A DNA stretch of 64,000 nucleotides from Mytilus edulis. Lineage: Eukaryota > Mollusca > Bivalvia > Mytilida > Mytilidae. Both the position numbers and the translations under genes were made by a program. The DNA is taken from NCBI RefSeq assembly GCF_963676685.1, contig NC_092344.1, positions 51,110,830-51,174,829 of the forward strand. Reading direction: 5' to 3'. The notes under the pieces were generated by a model. It saw only the letters and a list, made by a program, of their open reading frames with translations. It was not told where the DNA came from and did no database searches. Each line of letters opens with the position of its first letter. Within the stretch, counting starts at the first letter, position 1. This document shows positions 35,083 through 47,536 of the stretch, piece by piece.

Positions 35083-35865
35083 CCTTTTTCAACTGATTTT
35101 TATAGTTCGTTCTTATGTTGTACTGTTATACCACTGTCCCAGGTTAAAGGAGGGTTGGCATCCCGCTAACATATTTAATCCCGCCACATTCTGTATGTAC
35201 ATGCATGTACCTGTCCTAAGTCATGAGCCTGTAATTCAGTGGTTGTCGTTTGTATATGTGTTACATATTTGTTTTTCGTTCATTTTTTGTACATAAATAA
35301 GGCCGTTAGTTTTCTCGTTTGAATTGTTTTATATTGTCATTTCGGGGCCTTTTATAGCTGACAATGCGGTATGGGCTTTGCTCATTGTTGAAGGCCGTAT
35401 GGTGACCTATAATTGTTCATTTCTGTGTCATTTTGGTCTCTTGTGGAGAGTTGTGTCATTGGCAAACATACCACATCTTTTTTTTTATAAGCCTTTTATA
35501 AACTGATTTTTATAGTTCGTTCTGATGTTGTACTGTCATACCACTGTCCCAAGTTAGGGGAGGGTTGAGATCCCGCTAACATGTTTAACCCCGCCATATT
35601 CTGTATGTTTGTGCCTGTCCCAAGTCAGGAGCCTGAAATTCATTGGTTGTCGTTTTTTTATGTGTTTTATATATGTTTTTCGTTCTTTTTTGTACATAAA
35701 TAAGGCCGTTAGTTTTGTCGTTTGAATTGTTTTACATTGTCATTTCGGGGCCTTTTATAGCTGACTATGCGGTATGGACTTTGCTCATTGTTGGAGGTTA
35801 CCTATAATTGTTAATTTCTGTGTCATTTTTGGTCTCTTGGAATCATACCACATCTTCTTTTTTTA
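35083..35865 (+). repeat. Two tandem full-length family-1 repeats
   Basis: Copy one 35083-35492 and copy two 35505-35865 both start ACTGATTTTTATAGTTCGTT, continue through ACCACTGTCCCA and GAGCCTG, and end at CACATCTT plus a T-rich run. The pair gives the longest extent of the family (about 360-410 bp). Confidence 0.85.
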
Positions 35866-36685
35866 TTCATACGCAATCATAGAGGACTTTAGAATAAACG
35901 TGAAACGACCTACTCTAGGATTGATGTAAGTCAGATGTAGATACTAAAATATTTCAAAGATCTTTTAGAGTACATACAGTATAAATCGCTTTACACAGGT
36001 ACTCGTAATTCCAAACTTAAAAGACAAATATACAGAATTGGTCCTGCTTTGTTTCATAAAAAATAAGGGCCAACGAAGATACATGTTTATGGAGTGATAA
36101 ATTGTACGTTGTAAAAAGAAAACACTCTGATTTAAGGAAAACTTTTTCTCAACCGATATTACTATTAAAGATGCATGATTTTTTAATAGGCGTCATATTT
36201 GCTAAGTTTTTGGGGAGCGTGTTTTTCAACTAACAATCAACATTCTAATTGGAACCAATTGTGCTCCTTTCTTGTCGGGTTTTCCTTTATTCATATAGTT
36301 ATAGAAAAATAAGACCAATTATCAGTTCATTTTTTATTTCTCTGTTCCACTTATTCCTACATCGTAGTATCCAATTTAAAAACACACTTACATCATACTT
36401 AATTACAGTGCATAATGAGTATATTTTTTAGTGATTAACATGTGGCAAATGCGCTAATATGATTTGGCGCATACAACTTAGTCTACATTTTTAGGTAAAC
36501 TCGAAAATTACTTTATTTCAAATAGATGAGCTATGTCCTGGCCTCCAGTTGGATTGTCCATTGTTCACAAATATGACGACAGTCTGATTGAGGCAAAAAA
36601 AAATGAACTAGACAAAAACGATTAATGTAAAAAGTGAAGAGAAAAAAATGAAAGAAATCATGGGTAAATATCCATCCAACACATG
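35866..36685. other. Intergenic DNA and 3' flank of the TIMP-like gene
   Basis: No shared repeat or exon seen. An AATAAA on the minus strand (plus-strand TTTATT at 36512-36517) lies about 170 bases past the TIMP-like stop and may be its poly(A) signal. Confidence 0.45.
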
Positions 36686-39396
36686 TTACATTGGATCTGG
36701 TATAACTTCGTTTGTAAATTTCTGGTCTCCCAGGTAAATATTGTCCTCACATTGTCTGAATTTTCTTGTTTCTCTCCAGAAACACTCTTCGCCATTATGA
36801 AAACATATGCCATCGTCATGGTAACAATCAAACATAATTCCAAATTCCCACTCGCATGTGTTGTTGCTGTCCAGTTGTCCACATTGTCCTTCCCGGCAGA
36901 AAGAAAACTAATAAAATATAAACTGGTAATTAAAACATGAACATAGAAAAAATATATGAATGCATTTTAAGTGTCCATTTTATAAATTGCCAACCAAATT
37001 AAGAAAAATAGTATTGATACGAGCTCTGCTGAAATTCCGTCCTTAAAATAACATTAATAGTAAAACACACTGATCTTTCTGTTTTGTTTATAAAACAAAT
37101 TGAATTTGTAAGATTTGAAATGTATTAGTTAGAATATTTATTCTAGTGTTCGTTTTATTTAGCCTTTGGACATTTAGTATAAGGAATCATATGTTTAATT
37201 GTAAGCAGATATCATGGTTTACACTATGACCATATTGATAGCCAGATAAGATCTATTCAGCATTCTATATCTTTATGATTGGCACTTTCCAAACATTTTT
37301 TCTGGACCTTTGACGGATGACAATTACACGAAGTGCAAACAGCTGGGCTACAGTGTTTGAAACTACATATCAATCAAATTTCACAGCTACTTTCTAAACT
37401 GCATTTTCCACCTCTTTCGTTTTACCAATGGCAAAATTCGAAATGAATCAAGTTTAAAAATTGCCTTTAAAATATTTTGTCATACCGGTGCCTTCCCTAG
37501 CTAAACTAAACGTTATGTTCATTTTTGAAGGCTGAACGGTGACTAGCTATTCCATCTTTTGGATACTGTAGTTTCAAAGTAGAATTGCTAATGGTAATAT
37601 ATGTATCAGTACTGATAAAAATATATTAATATGAGGTCGGCACGAATACTGCCATGAATATTACAGACAATAATATATATAGACTTACATTGTACCTCGC
37701 GAGTCAGTCCCTTTCGACCTCAGTCTCTTTAGACTTACCTTAATCAATAGAGACTTACCTTAAGCAGTAGAGACTTACCTCACACTGACATCCAGAATCA
37801 TATTTAAATCTTAGACCATTTTTTTGTGCCTTTGTCAGATTGTGGTATGGTTTTACCCATTCACAGATAGATGTGTATAGATTATCATCCATTATCGTTC
37901 CTGAATGAAATGAAAAAAAAAAAAAAAGGATTACCAATGTTGCTCTATTAATATTCCATTATTTTGAGAGGTAAACCAAGAAACAAAATGCAATAAAGAC
38001 CCCTCAATAAATAATGACGATATCGCAATCAAAAGGCAATGATATAGCACGTTTTCTGCTGTTGTTCTAATAAAAGATGTTATTGTGGAAATCTCCAATA
38101 ATGCATAAATATCATACAGTAAAAAAAACACCCTAAGACCCCGTTTACTCTGACAAAAAAGATCGATCTTTACTAAAATCGATCTTTTTAAGATTGATCC
38201 TTGGTCTAGTGTAAACGGGTAAGATCGATTTTCAATCGGACTTAAAAAGTCTACCTCTAGAGGTGGTTTAAAAAGATCGATCTTATTTGAATCGATCTTT
38301 TTTTTGTGTAAACGCTTTGATCGATCGCGATCGATCTTTTTTTCAGGTGAATGTTATATTTTCATATGAAAATAAAGGTCAGACCGGTTCTTTTTATGTT
38401 GTAGTGTAAACGCACTGGATTAAATAAGATCGATCTCGATCGATCTTGCTTGTGCAATGTAAACGCGAACTGGTCTTTTTAAGATCGATTCAATTTCGTT
38501 GCCAGTGTAAACGGGATAAATTTCAAAGAATTACTTGCCTGTAATGACATAGTTTACATCCATTTCTAACTCTCCAACCCCACTCCCAGATGTTGAAGAA
38601 ATAATCATCGTCTTCGTTGCATTTTCATACTCTGGTCCTGCCTAAAAGATGAAAACAGTTCCATAAAGGAACATTGGTATATTCGAATCACGCATGCAGA
38701 TATTAGTTATAATATTACTGTTAATGTTTTGCGTCAAATACATACACATGAGTTTTCCCGCGTCCCATGCGAAAAAGCTTGGTATTTTCCTCTGTCGAAA
38801 GTTTTGCGCGAAGTTATTGATAGTCTCTATAAAACATGAAGGATGAGATTTACATTCTGTAATTTGATAGCCTTATTACAGGTTGTCGTTATTCAAGACG
38901 GGAATAAAAATATTTCATTATTTGACCATATTTGTCTGTTTTCAATAAGAAGGCCTTATTAGATAAAACATATAACTTCCCTTCTTGATATCTCCGACAA
39001 TTGAAGTCAAAGTACGGTATGAAGCCCCTTCAACATCATTTAGACGTATAGAACAGACATGCTTATATTTAAATTTATGAAACCAATGACACAAATAAAT
39101 GTATTGTGCTATACGTTTTTGTGTCTACAGTACTATGGCCATAAGGAACCATAAAACGAATAGCCAGTTACGGTTAACTTTGCCTACGTTTGTTGGAGCC
39201 TCAGTTTCGAAGTATAATACGTTAATTTATCAACAGGGATTTTAGTACAAATATGTAATGAATCTAGTCAATAAGTAAGCTTTTTAATAAATAATGCATG
39301 GTTTTACCTTGAAAACTTTTTTGATGTTCACAATATAATGAATCGCCATGGGGAAACCTTCTTTATGATAGATAACATCTTTGTCCAAGATTCCTG
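36686..39396 (-). CDS. TIMP-like metalloproteinase inhibitor, first exon not found
   Basis: Minus-strand exons 39396-39308 (89 bp), 38641-38539 (103), 37900-37779 (122), 36907-36686 (222, stop TAA at 36688-36686); 177 residues without the start. The second exon ends in a GC donor (CAG/GCAAGT); others are GT-AG. The order fits TIMP: YIVNIKKVFK, MDVNYVITG, CEWVKPYHNLTKAQKNGL, then KYDSGCQCEFSFCREGQC, matching the C-terminal domain pattern GCxC-x4-C-x4-C, followed by TCEW and FDCYHDDGIC. Two further cysteines and a 20-residue tail extend beyond the vertebrate C-terminus. TIMPs inhibit matrix metalloproteinases outside the cell through an N-terminal Cys-x-Cys ridge; that residue pair plus the signal peptide must lie in an exon upstream of 39396, which could be in or beyond the gap at 41175. 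Confidence 0.82.
37690..37780 (-). other. Triplicated 5' splice site after TIMP-like exon 3
   Basis: On the minus strand the donor GAG/GTAAGTCTC is followed by two more copies of a ~23-bp unit, each with AAG/GTAAGTCT. The first donor keeps the downstream frame; use of the second would add VSLYCLR and then a stop. Confidence 0.75.
38140..38515. mobile_element. 376-bp palindrome-rich MITE in a TIMP-like intron
   Basis: Ends CCCGTTTACTCTGACAA and (inverted) CCCGTTTACACTGGCAA. The inside carries many AAGATCGATCTT-type palindromes and repeated GTGTAAACG. It fills most of the intron at 37901-38538. No target duplication was identified. Confidence 0.8.
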
Positions 39397-39670
39397 CTAA
39401 AACGACTATTAAAAAGAAAATAAAGAATTGTACAAATTGTTAGACAGTTGCAGGATAAATTAACAATTTACCCATTTAACGTAATCCTCTTAGGTGATAC
39501 GATATTCCGGATAGTGTTCCCTACACAAGTTTCTTTTAACCATCAAGGGTGGTTGCTGCCTTCACAAAAATAAGTTCAGTAACAAAATTGTTGGACTTAT
39601 GGTTTCAGCGTTGACATATATTAAGATGTAAGCTACTGTATATTCGAATAGTAGTTGAACATATTAAATT
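39397..39670. other. Upstream sequence/intron of the TIMP-like gene
   Basis: No Cys-x-Cys-encoding exon or signal peptide recognised on the minus strand. Confidence 0.4.
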
Positions 39671-39671
39671 A

Positions 39672-40660
39672 AAAGACTAGTGTAAAAGATTTCTTCAAAG
39701 TCTAGTATAAATGACAAAGGCTGCTAGTGTAAAGTATGCCTTTAAATACAAGTGAAAATGACAAAGGCTATAGTGTAAAGAAGGCCTTTAAAGACTAGTA
39801 AAAATAACAAAGGCTATAGTGTAAGGTATGCCTTTAAAACTAGTGAAAATGACAAAGGCTAGTGTAAAGAATGCCTAAAAATACTAGTGAAAATGGCAAA
39901 GGATAGTGTAAGTGAAAAACTAGTGAAAATAACAAAGGCTAGTGTAAAGAATGTCTTAAAATACTAGTGAAAATGGCAAAGGAAAGTGTAATTGAAGCCT
40001 TCAAATACTAGTGAAAATGTTACATTATGCCTTTGAAGACTATTGTAAACTATAACGGCTATAGTATACATGGTGCCTTCAAAGGTTTAGTGTAAACGAT
40101 AACGGCTAGTGTAAAGAATGCCTTTAAAGACTAGTGTAAACGATAACGACTGGTGGAAATGATGCCTTCATAGACTATAGTGTAAATGATGCCTTCATAG
40201 ACTAATGTAAATGATGCCTTCATCGACTAGTGTAAATGATGCCTACAAAATCTAGTGTAAATGACAAAGACTGATTTAAAGAATGTCTTTAACTATAACT
40301 ATAACGAATAGTGAATTATGCCTTCAAAGACTAGTGTAAACGATAACGACTATAGTGCACACGATAACGGCTAGTGTATATGACGCCTTCAAAGGCTAGT
40401 GTAAAGGATAACCGCTAGTGTAAATGATGTCTTCAAAGCCTGGCATAAACGATAACGGCTAGTGTAAATGATGCCTTTTAAAGCCTGGCATAAACGATAA
40501 CGACCAGAGTATACGTAAATGGTGCCTTCAAGGTCTAGTAAAAAATGGCAAAGGCTAGTGTAAAGAATGCCTTTAAAGATGAACGGCTAGTGTTAAATTA
40601 CGCTTTTAAAGATGAACGACTAGTGTTAAATTATACCTTTAAAGATTAACGACTAGTGTA
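39672..40660. repeat. ~1-kb minisatellite of ~44-bp composite units (GACTAGTGTAAA...)
   Basis: Two half-units alternate: GACTAGTGTAAACGATAACG and GCTAGTGTAAAGAATGCCTT(TAAA). More than twenty degenerate copies of ACTAGTGTAAA or GCTAGTGTAAA are visible. The array is unlike any other repeat in the window. Confidence 0.85.
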
Positions 40661-41174
40661 AACAATGCATTTTTGTTTCTCACAATGTCAAGTTTTCTTA
40701 AAGACACTCATCGTAGTAAGAAACAAATGCGCTCTTAGTCATGATGTTATTAATATACAAAAGTGTCGCTTAGGCATGATTTATCGTCAAACAATGAATC
40801 CACCACTTCCTATATAAACAAGTGTCTTCCGCCTTATTGTTGGAATGAATAAATCCAATTCAAACTAGTGTGAAGAGTTTAACGAGAATTTGAAGTGTGC
40901 CTGTGTTTGTTTTTATGAAGACTTACACGATAAGTACAAGTATATATGTTTTAATTACCTTAACATGAAAATTGTACACCAAAATAAAACCAACTAAAAA
41001 TTGTAGAAATTTTATTTGACGCAGGCATGCCGCTTTTACATTGATAAAGCTATAAAACTAAAACAATAACTAGAATAATGAATGTACGCCATGCTCTAAG
41101 TTGCTTGAAGTGGAAACTACAAATCTGTAGCATTACTACCAGGAATAGAACAAATATAACTTTCACTTAACATA

Positions 41175-41274
41175 NNNNNNNNNNNNNNNNNNNNNNNNNN
41201 NNNNNNNNNNNNNNNNNNNNNNNNNNNNNNNNNNNNNNNNNNNNNNNNNNNNNNNNNNNNNNNNNNNNNNNNNN
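41175..41274. other. Assembly gap (100 N)
   Basis: Exactly 100 N bases, the conventional size for a gap of unknown length. Contig order or missing sequence here may hide the first exon of the TIMP-like gene. Confidence 0.99.
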
Positions 41275-42764
41275 TTCTCTTAGCGGACTGCAACGGAAAA
41301 CACTCAAAATTTAATACGGCAAATTGATAAATAGGTTGAATACAATTTTCTGTTGGGATGCCTTATTTACCTTATGGGATACATATCAATTTACTATTTG
41401 ATAAGTGACAACGTTTATTTTTGACAGGGTTAGTAAGGAAAAAAAAGTAGTTAGCAGTATCCTTTAATTTCACTTCCCGCTGTAAAGATGAAGGTCTCTC
41501 ACTGAATACTAATTTGGAACTATGCTGAACGCATATATCATATTGAACTTTAGATAAAGGATACAACAAATACAGTCTGTCTCCTATCTTGACGTGTATC
41601 TAGAAATTGGCAATGAGGGTCAGTTTGAAAACAAAACTTGACGACAAAAGAGATTATTTCGGCTTCCCAAGTGAGACTATAAATTTTTATGTAGCAACAT
41701 TCTACCAGCACATGCATACGGAGTATATATAATTATCTCCCATTTGATACAACATTCCAAGGCTGTTATTTTCTATCTTGATTTTGTTAATAGAGAGTTG
41801 CTGCTCCGGCCCAGCTATTAAACCAAGAGTTCTAAGTGGTGAATCACCCCTTCGTTAATTTATGGACGCCATCCAGAGTTTGTTGACCGTTACGAAATTT
41901 CAGTTTGACAGATGACAACGGATATTTCAAGTCAAATTGAAATAATTACAAACCCGTCAACTTTTCCCCGAATGTGACCTACCGAATTAAAAAGTTTCTC
42001 AACTGGTTTGTACTAACATGAGCAACACGACGGGTGCCAGTTTCTGTTTACCCTTCCGGAGCACCTGATATCAGTTGTGGGGGTCGTGTTGCTCAGTCTT
42101 AAGTTTTCTATGTTGCGTTTAATTTTCTTGTTTTGCCATGGCGTTGTCAGATTATTTTTGACTTCTGAATTTGACTTTCCCTTTGGTATCTTCGCCTATC
42201 GTGTGCAGTATCTTATCTTTAAACTGTATACATGATGACCAGTATAAAGTATATTTAAATGTAAATTTACCTCGGATTGTAGTGATTAATATAGTCTAAC
42301 GTTTGATTTTATCAGATTTTATTGACTCCCCCTTTTTTATTTACCTTTAAGTGAAATAAATCATCAATTAATCTTGGGTTGTATCAAAGATAATCATTTT
42401 TTGGGAAGCTGTTCTTAAGTGATCCGATATTTACTTCATGCAATTTTCAGACTCAATAATAGCCTTAACATGTTAACAATATTTTTTTCTATATTTAAAT
42501 ATAGGTTTTGATAAAAGCCCGTAACGTCTGCCCTTTTTAGTCCCCTGGTCATATCTTAACTTATAACTGTGTCTTGTCATTTTTTAAATACATTTATTCA
42601 TCAAGTAACAATGAATAAAGATGACAAAAATATGTGTATACTATTTGTGGTGGTGGTTTTTTTTTTATGTAATCGGTTTAGTGTTCGGCGATGTGCGGTG
42701 ATGGTTTTTTTTCTAGGTAATCGGTAGTGTTCGGCGATTTGCGATTTGATGGTGAAAAGATCAA
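41275..42764. other. Non-coding spacer
   Basis: No exon seen. A GC-richer block at about 42015-42200 (GACGGGTGCCAGTTTCTGTT through TTTGGTATCTTCGCC) has the look of a dispersed repeat, but there is only one copy in the window. Confidence 0.4.
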
Positions 42765-45409
42765 CTACACTGTAAATCTAAGTGTTAACAAATAGAACAC
42801 TGCTTGAACGCTTTTTTGTAACACTTTTTGAACGTGTAATGGTGTTCCAAATGTTTACACTAGTGTTAATCAATTGAATGTGTGGTGTTCAGTTTTTAAT
42901 GCCTTTGTGTTTCATTTTTGAACACTTGATGTTAGAGACCTTAACATTAGTGTTCAACGATTTAACGTGTCCGAATGTTCAAAATCTTAATACGTCGACG
43001 CGTTCAACAGCCATGTAACACTTTTTGAACGCACTGAACATGTTCAAAACCAGAAATGTTAAGATCCAGAACACCAGATGTTAACATTCAGAACAGTTGA
43101 CATAGGTGTTCAAAGTGATGGTGTTCAAATGTAGAACATGTTCTATTTTCAAGCGTACATAATGTTCCATAAATACTAAACTTAATTAAACTGTTATAAA
43201 AACTATATTGAATCAGGCAAAATATAACAATAAAACATATTTTAACAAGTAATTCTTTATATAATCAAATGAGCATATATGTAAGACATGTAAAAAAAGT
43301 ACACAAGAATACCTTATGATATCACAAGTAACAGTCAGTGAAATCACATACATAATGTTTTTAAATTGACTTCACATCACAAATAAGTATTTACCCCTAC
43401 ATGAAAAGATAGTTGCTACATCATGTGTATCCTAACCGAAAAAGCATGTCAAAGTGATAAGTAGATAGTTTATGATATAGATATTTGTCACAATGAAAGT
43501 TTAAAAGTTTGCAAATTCCAAGAGTTCTTGTACGATCACATACAATGAACGCTCCACTTTTCAGTGCATCTTCACTTAAAGCTATCAACTAAGTGGCATT
43601 TTATGTGTTGTTATCAACTTCCAAATGTCAAAGTCATCCACAACAAGTAATGTCTATGAGCCTATATATCCTGCAAAATAAAATTTAAAATTAATAGAAG
43701 AGAGTTTTTTTTTATAAAACATCAAATTATGCAATGATTGTTATGCTTTAATTTCGATATATATACTACGTCTAGAGTACAAATTGATATTCTATGGCAC
43801 TAAAATGCAAGTTTTGACATTATAAATTACAAAAGTCGATTTCTTGACCTAAGGTATACAGATATAGAAATGATACACCCACATAACTATTAATAAACAT
43901 ATATTGTCATACCTTTTTTTATATCTTTTTTTTCCAACACTTTATAGCATGCAGAAATGACCTTCGTGGGATTATTGGCTACCGGTTCCTAATTCAAACA
44001 TTTCAATCTAACGATTCCTGCAAATAGAAAAAAAACGAATGCATTTTCTAAGTCAACTGAAATGGTGTTCCAAATGTTTACACTAGTGTTCATCAATTGA
44101 ATGTGTGGTGTTCAGTTTTTAATGCCTTTGTGTTTCACTTTTGAACACTTGATGTTAGAGTTATTTAACACTTAGTGTTCATCAATTTAATGTGCAGTGT
44201 TCAGTTTTTTATGCCTTTGTGTTTCATTTTTGAACACTTGATGTTAGAGTTATTTAACACTTAGTGTTCATCATTTGAATATGTGGTGTTCAGTTTTTAA
44301 TGCCTTTGTGTTTCATTTTTGAACACTTCATGTTAGAGTTCTAAACACTAAGTGTTCATCAATTGAATGTGTGGTGTTCAGTTTTTAATGCCTTTGTGTT
44401 TCATTTTTGAACACTTGATGTTAGAGTTCTTAACACTTAGTGTTCAGTGATCTTAAGCTAATATACGTGGATAACTTGGCAACAATCATCATTTATTCTG
44501 TATAACAGACAGACGATCACAGACTGGTTATTCATCAGTTTAGGAAATCATTTGTTATGAACGTTTAATCTAAATCCTGTTCTTTAATTCGTCTTTTATT
44601 TTGTTGTAATATTTGGATATAATGTAGTTATGAATATTTGACAAATATATATCTGACATGAGAAAATAACAAGGACGCCATCGAACTACCTATGGAGATT
44701 ATCCTAATTTGTTACTCACTTCTTTCATGTTCATGTGGGATAGAAGTCCCTTCTCCAGTTCTCTTCCTTATGTGTATCCATTCTTCGTTAAACCGCCTAA
44801 ATCACCAGCCGATATCTGTTTCCGGTATTTGGTACCCTGGTATATTTTTTTTAACGCGAGGTGTTCAAAATTTCGAGCGATTTGAACACTGATTGAACAT
44901 GTAATGTTAATAAACTGAACGGATCATGAAATAAGATAAACATCGACATATTTTTATTACGATATTATCATAACAGGCCTAATTGATATGCATTATTTTG
45001 TCACTTGTAAGTAAAACTAGTAATAATAATAAAATAAGTTCATAAACTATACATATATCCTGTATATGCCAGCTTGGAAGTTTAATATTTCCCAATTACT
45101 AAAATATTAGTAAAAAATTCACAGATCATCATCCTGCGTATACATTCATATATTTTAAAGAATTTCTTTTTAAATTTGCCAATTAGAAGGATAGAAAATC
45201 GGACAAACGACTGTCTTCTTTTTTTACATCAGAATTTGAACACTGGTGTTCACTGTGTCTGAACACACATGTTAGTAGTTTTAACACAAACGTTAAAACT
45301 TTGAACACGTCTCTAAGCATTAACATATGACGTTAAAATATTGAACATTCGGTGTACAAATTTTGAACGCGTCCGGACGCGTCAGGCGTCAGGTATATTT
45401 ACAGTGTAG
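42765..45409. mobile_element. 2.6-kb non-coding element with CTACACTGTAAAT inverted ends
   Basis: CTACACTGTAAAT at 42765 is mirrored by ATTTACAGTGTAG ending at 45409. The inside is dominated by TGAACAC/GTGTTCA motifs, including 89-bp tandem units (anchor TGAACACTTGATGTTAGAG at 44142, 44231, 44320, 44409) plus one isolated unit near 42830-42930. No transposase ORF and no clear target duplication. Confidence 0.7.
44055..44450. repeat. 89-bp tandem repeat, about 4.5 units
   Basis: Each unit runs GTGTGGTGTTCAGTTTTTAATGCC...TGAACACTTGATGTTAGAG...AACACTTAGTGTTCATCA, with a near-palindromic AACACTTAGTGTT core. Confidence 0.85.
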
Positions 45410-47536
45410 GTTATCAAAATATGTTATCGAAACTCCAAATAAAAGGAACGGTGTCTTAAAGCACCCAAGATATGTGTTTTATGACAGAGAGAAAACATTC
45501 TGCAAAGAATACGATGTCTTCTCTATACATTATGTTCTAACATAGCACCACTTCTACCAATAGACAACTAAAACACAAACGTATTGTAAAAAAGGATATT
45601 GTTATAAAATAAATATATTTAAAATATTTCCATATATTTTTGGTCGAGAATAATTCGAAAATGTTACGCAATAATTCAAATTCACCCCCCCCCCCCCCCC
45701 CCAAAAAAAAGCATGAAGAAACAAGGGAAATTCGAATGAAACTGATCAAGAAATAATCTAAATTATTTTTTAAGATTTAGTAGGCTTAGACATATAATTT
45801 AATTATTTGGAGAAATTTTCCATTGATATGTATATTATGACGGACAAAATTTTTATGACTGTTAAAACTTAAAAAAATAATAGTATGTTTTTATTACCCT
45901 TTCGTGAAATTTGCTCGCAGCAAAATAACGATATGACAAGAAATCGTGTAGTATAAATTCGTTCCATTATTAACATCCAGTTGGCGTTAAATTAACTTCT
46001 TAACTGAAAGTTTAGAAAAACAAATGAACATCAAAATGCCATGTTACCGCTTCTCCAGATAAAATCTAACTAACATAGTCATTGTACTGGAAATTAATTA
46101 AAACACGTTTCATCTAAAATTAGAAGTATGTTAGTATCTATGTACCTGTTGCAAAATTAAATCCAGTCAGTGAAAATATTTGAAAGGTACCTAGTTAGTA
46201 AGAGTCTGTGTGAGATCTGTCGGATTCTTAGGCTTAAAAATATAAAATAAATAAAAGCTACAAAGTCCTTCTGATAACCAAACAAAAAACTACAGGATGT
46301 TGCCACTTTTTTCACTTCAGTTGCCGAACCAGACGAGCCACACCAATAGTGTTGGGTTTTTTTTTGGTATTGTGTTACATTGTACCTACCCAAAGAGGTA
46401 CATTATAACCAAATTTGATGATTCTACCGTTAAAAAAAGTGTGGTTCCAATTTGCACTTATGAGAAGTTCAAATTAATCCAAGAACATGTTAACAATTGT
46501 TTTATGTATCATGGTTTAATGTGACCATTGTAGATACAAAACGTATTTTCTTTAATACAAGTAATTTGCATGTATAGTTATGTATCGTCTTTTGTTTGTG
46601 TGTAGGTTTTGGGTTTTTTTGTTGTTTTTTTAATTATTGCATTTTTCAATACCTTAAGTGCACAGTATTTATTTGGGAAGTCGACTATTTTGAAATATAT
46701 ATTTACTTTTTCTTATTTTTTTTTTTTTTACAGAAAGAGTATATCCACAGATAAATAACTTAACATATCAATAAGATGTAGTTTTTGGCAGGAACCTTTG
46801 GTCTTTCCGATGTAAGCTTTCTACCATTTATAGGCTTTATATCTTAAATTTAAAAAAATCATTATTTATGGAAAGAGCCATGATGGTAGTCGGCAATAAC
46901 TTGTCAGCGGCGGACAACAGATAAATGTCGTCGCTCAACAGAAATAAATCTTGCATCTATTTTTAAAGAAATCTAAGGTTAGGCAAACTAAACTGATCAC
47001 TTGTGACCACTCATACAATTACATTTTGAAGATTTCAAGAAACGTGTATTAAAGCATGTGTCACAAAATTGTTTCTTATTTTCACTATTCGTGCATATAA
47101 TGATGTTATATTTTAATTAACACTTTTTATTACAGGTTTATTAATTTAAACGTGTAATGATCAATTTGTCATTTTTCAATTGGTCGCACCTTTTACACAT
47201 TTTTCACAAGATTTGTAAACTAAATATTGAATAATTGTAAGCTATTGAGCATCGCATACCGATGGCACGTTACCGAATACTGACGCATCGCATTCGTTAA
47301 AACTCGGTCGATTCCGTAGAAGATAGAAGAAGAGTAGCGGATTCACCCGCGAGGATTGCCGATTGTTACGCACAGAGCATACAGGAACTACTTAACTTAC
47401 AGACTGAAGTGTTTAAAGTAGGATCCTCGTGTGTCTATTTCTATTTTTGTTTTATATTTGTGTACATTATGCGGTCTGTATGCACATGATTCTTATGGTT
47501 GTCTTCCTCTTTTGATTAAAACTTCTAATTGCCTCA
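45410..47536. other. Non-coding spacer
   Basis: No supported gene. A C-tract lies at about 45686-45702. A 75-codon plus-strand ORF at 46297-46524 has no splice or family support. Confidence 0.45.

Noticed and set aside
40985-41080. Minus-strand frame MPASNKISTIFSWFYFGVQF as the missing TIMP signal-peptide exon
   Set aside because: The frame reaches TAA before the donor AAG/GTAATT, and the phase needed by the next exon would include that stop.
46297-46524. 75-codon plus-strand ORF
   Set aside because: No splice-bounded structure, no family resemblance and no neighbouring exon; composition is that of the local AT-rich DNA.
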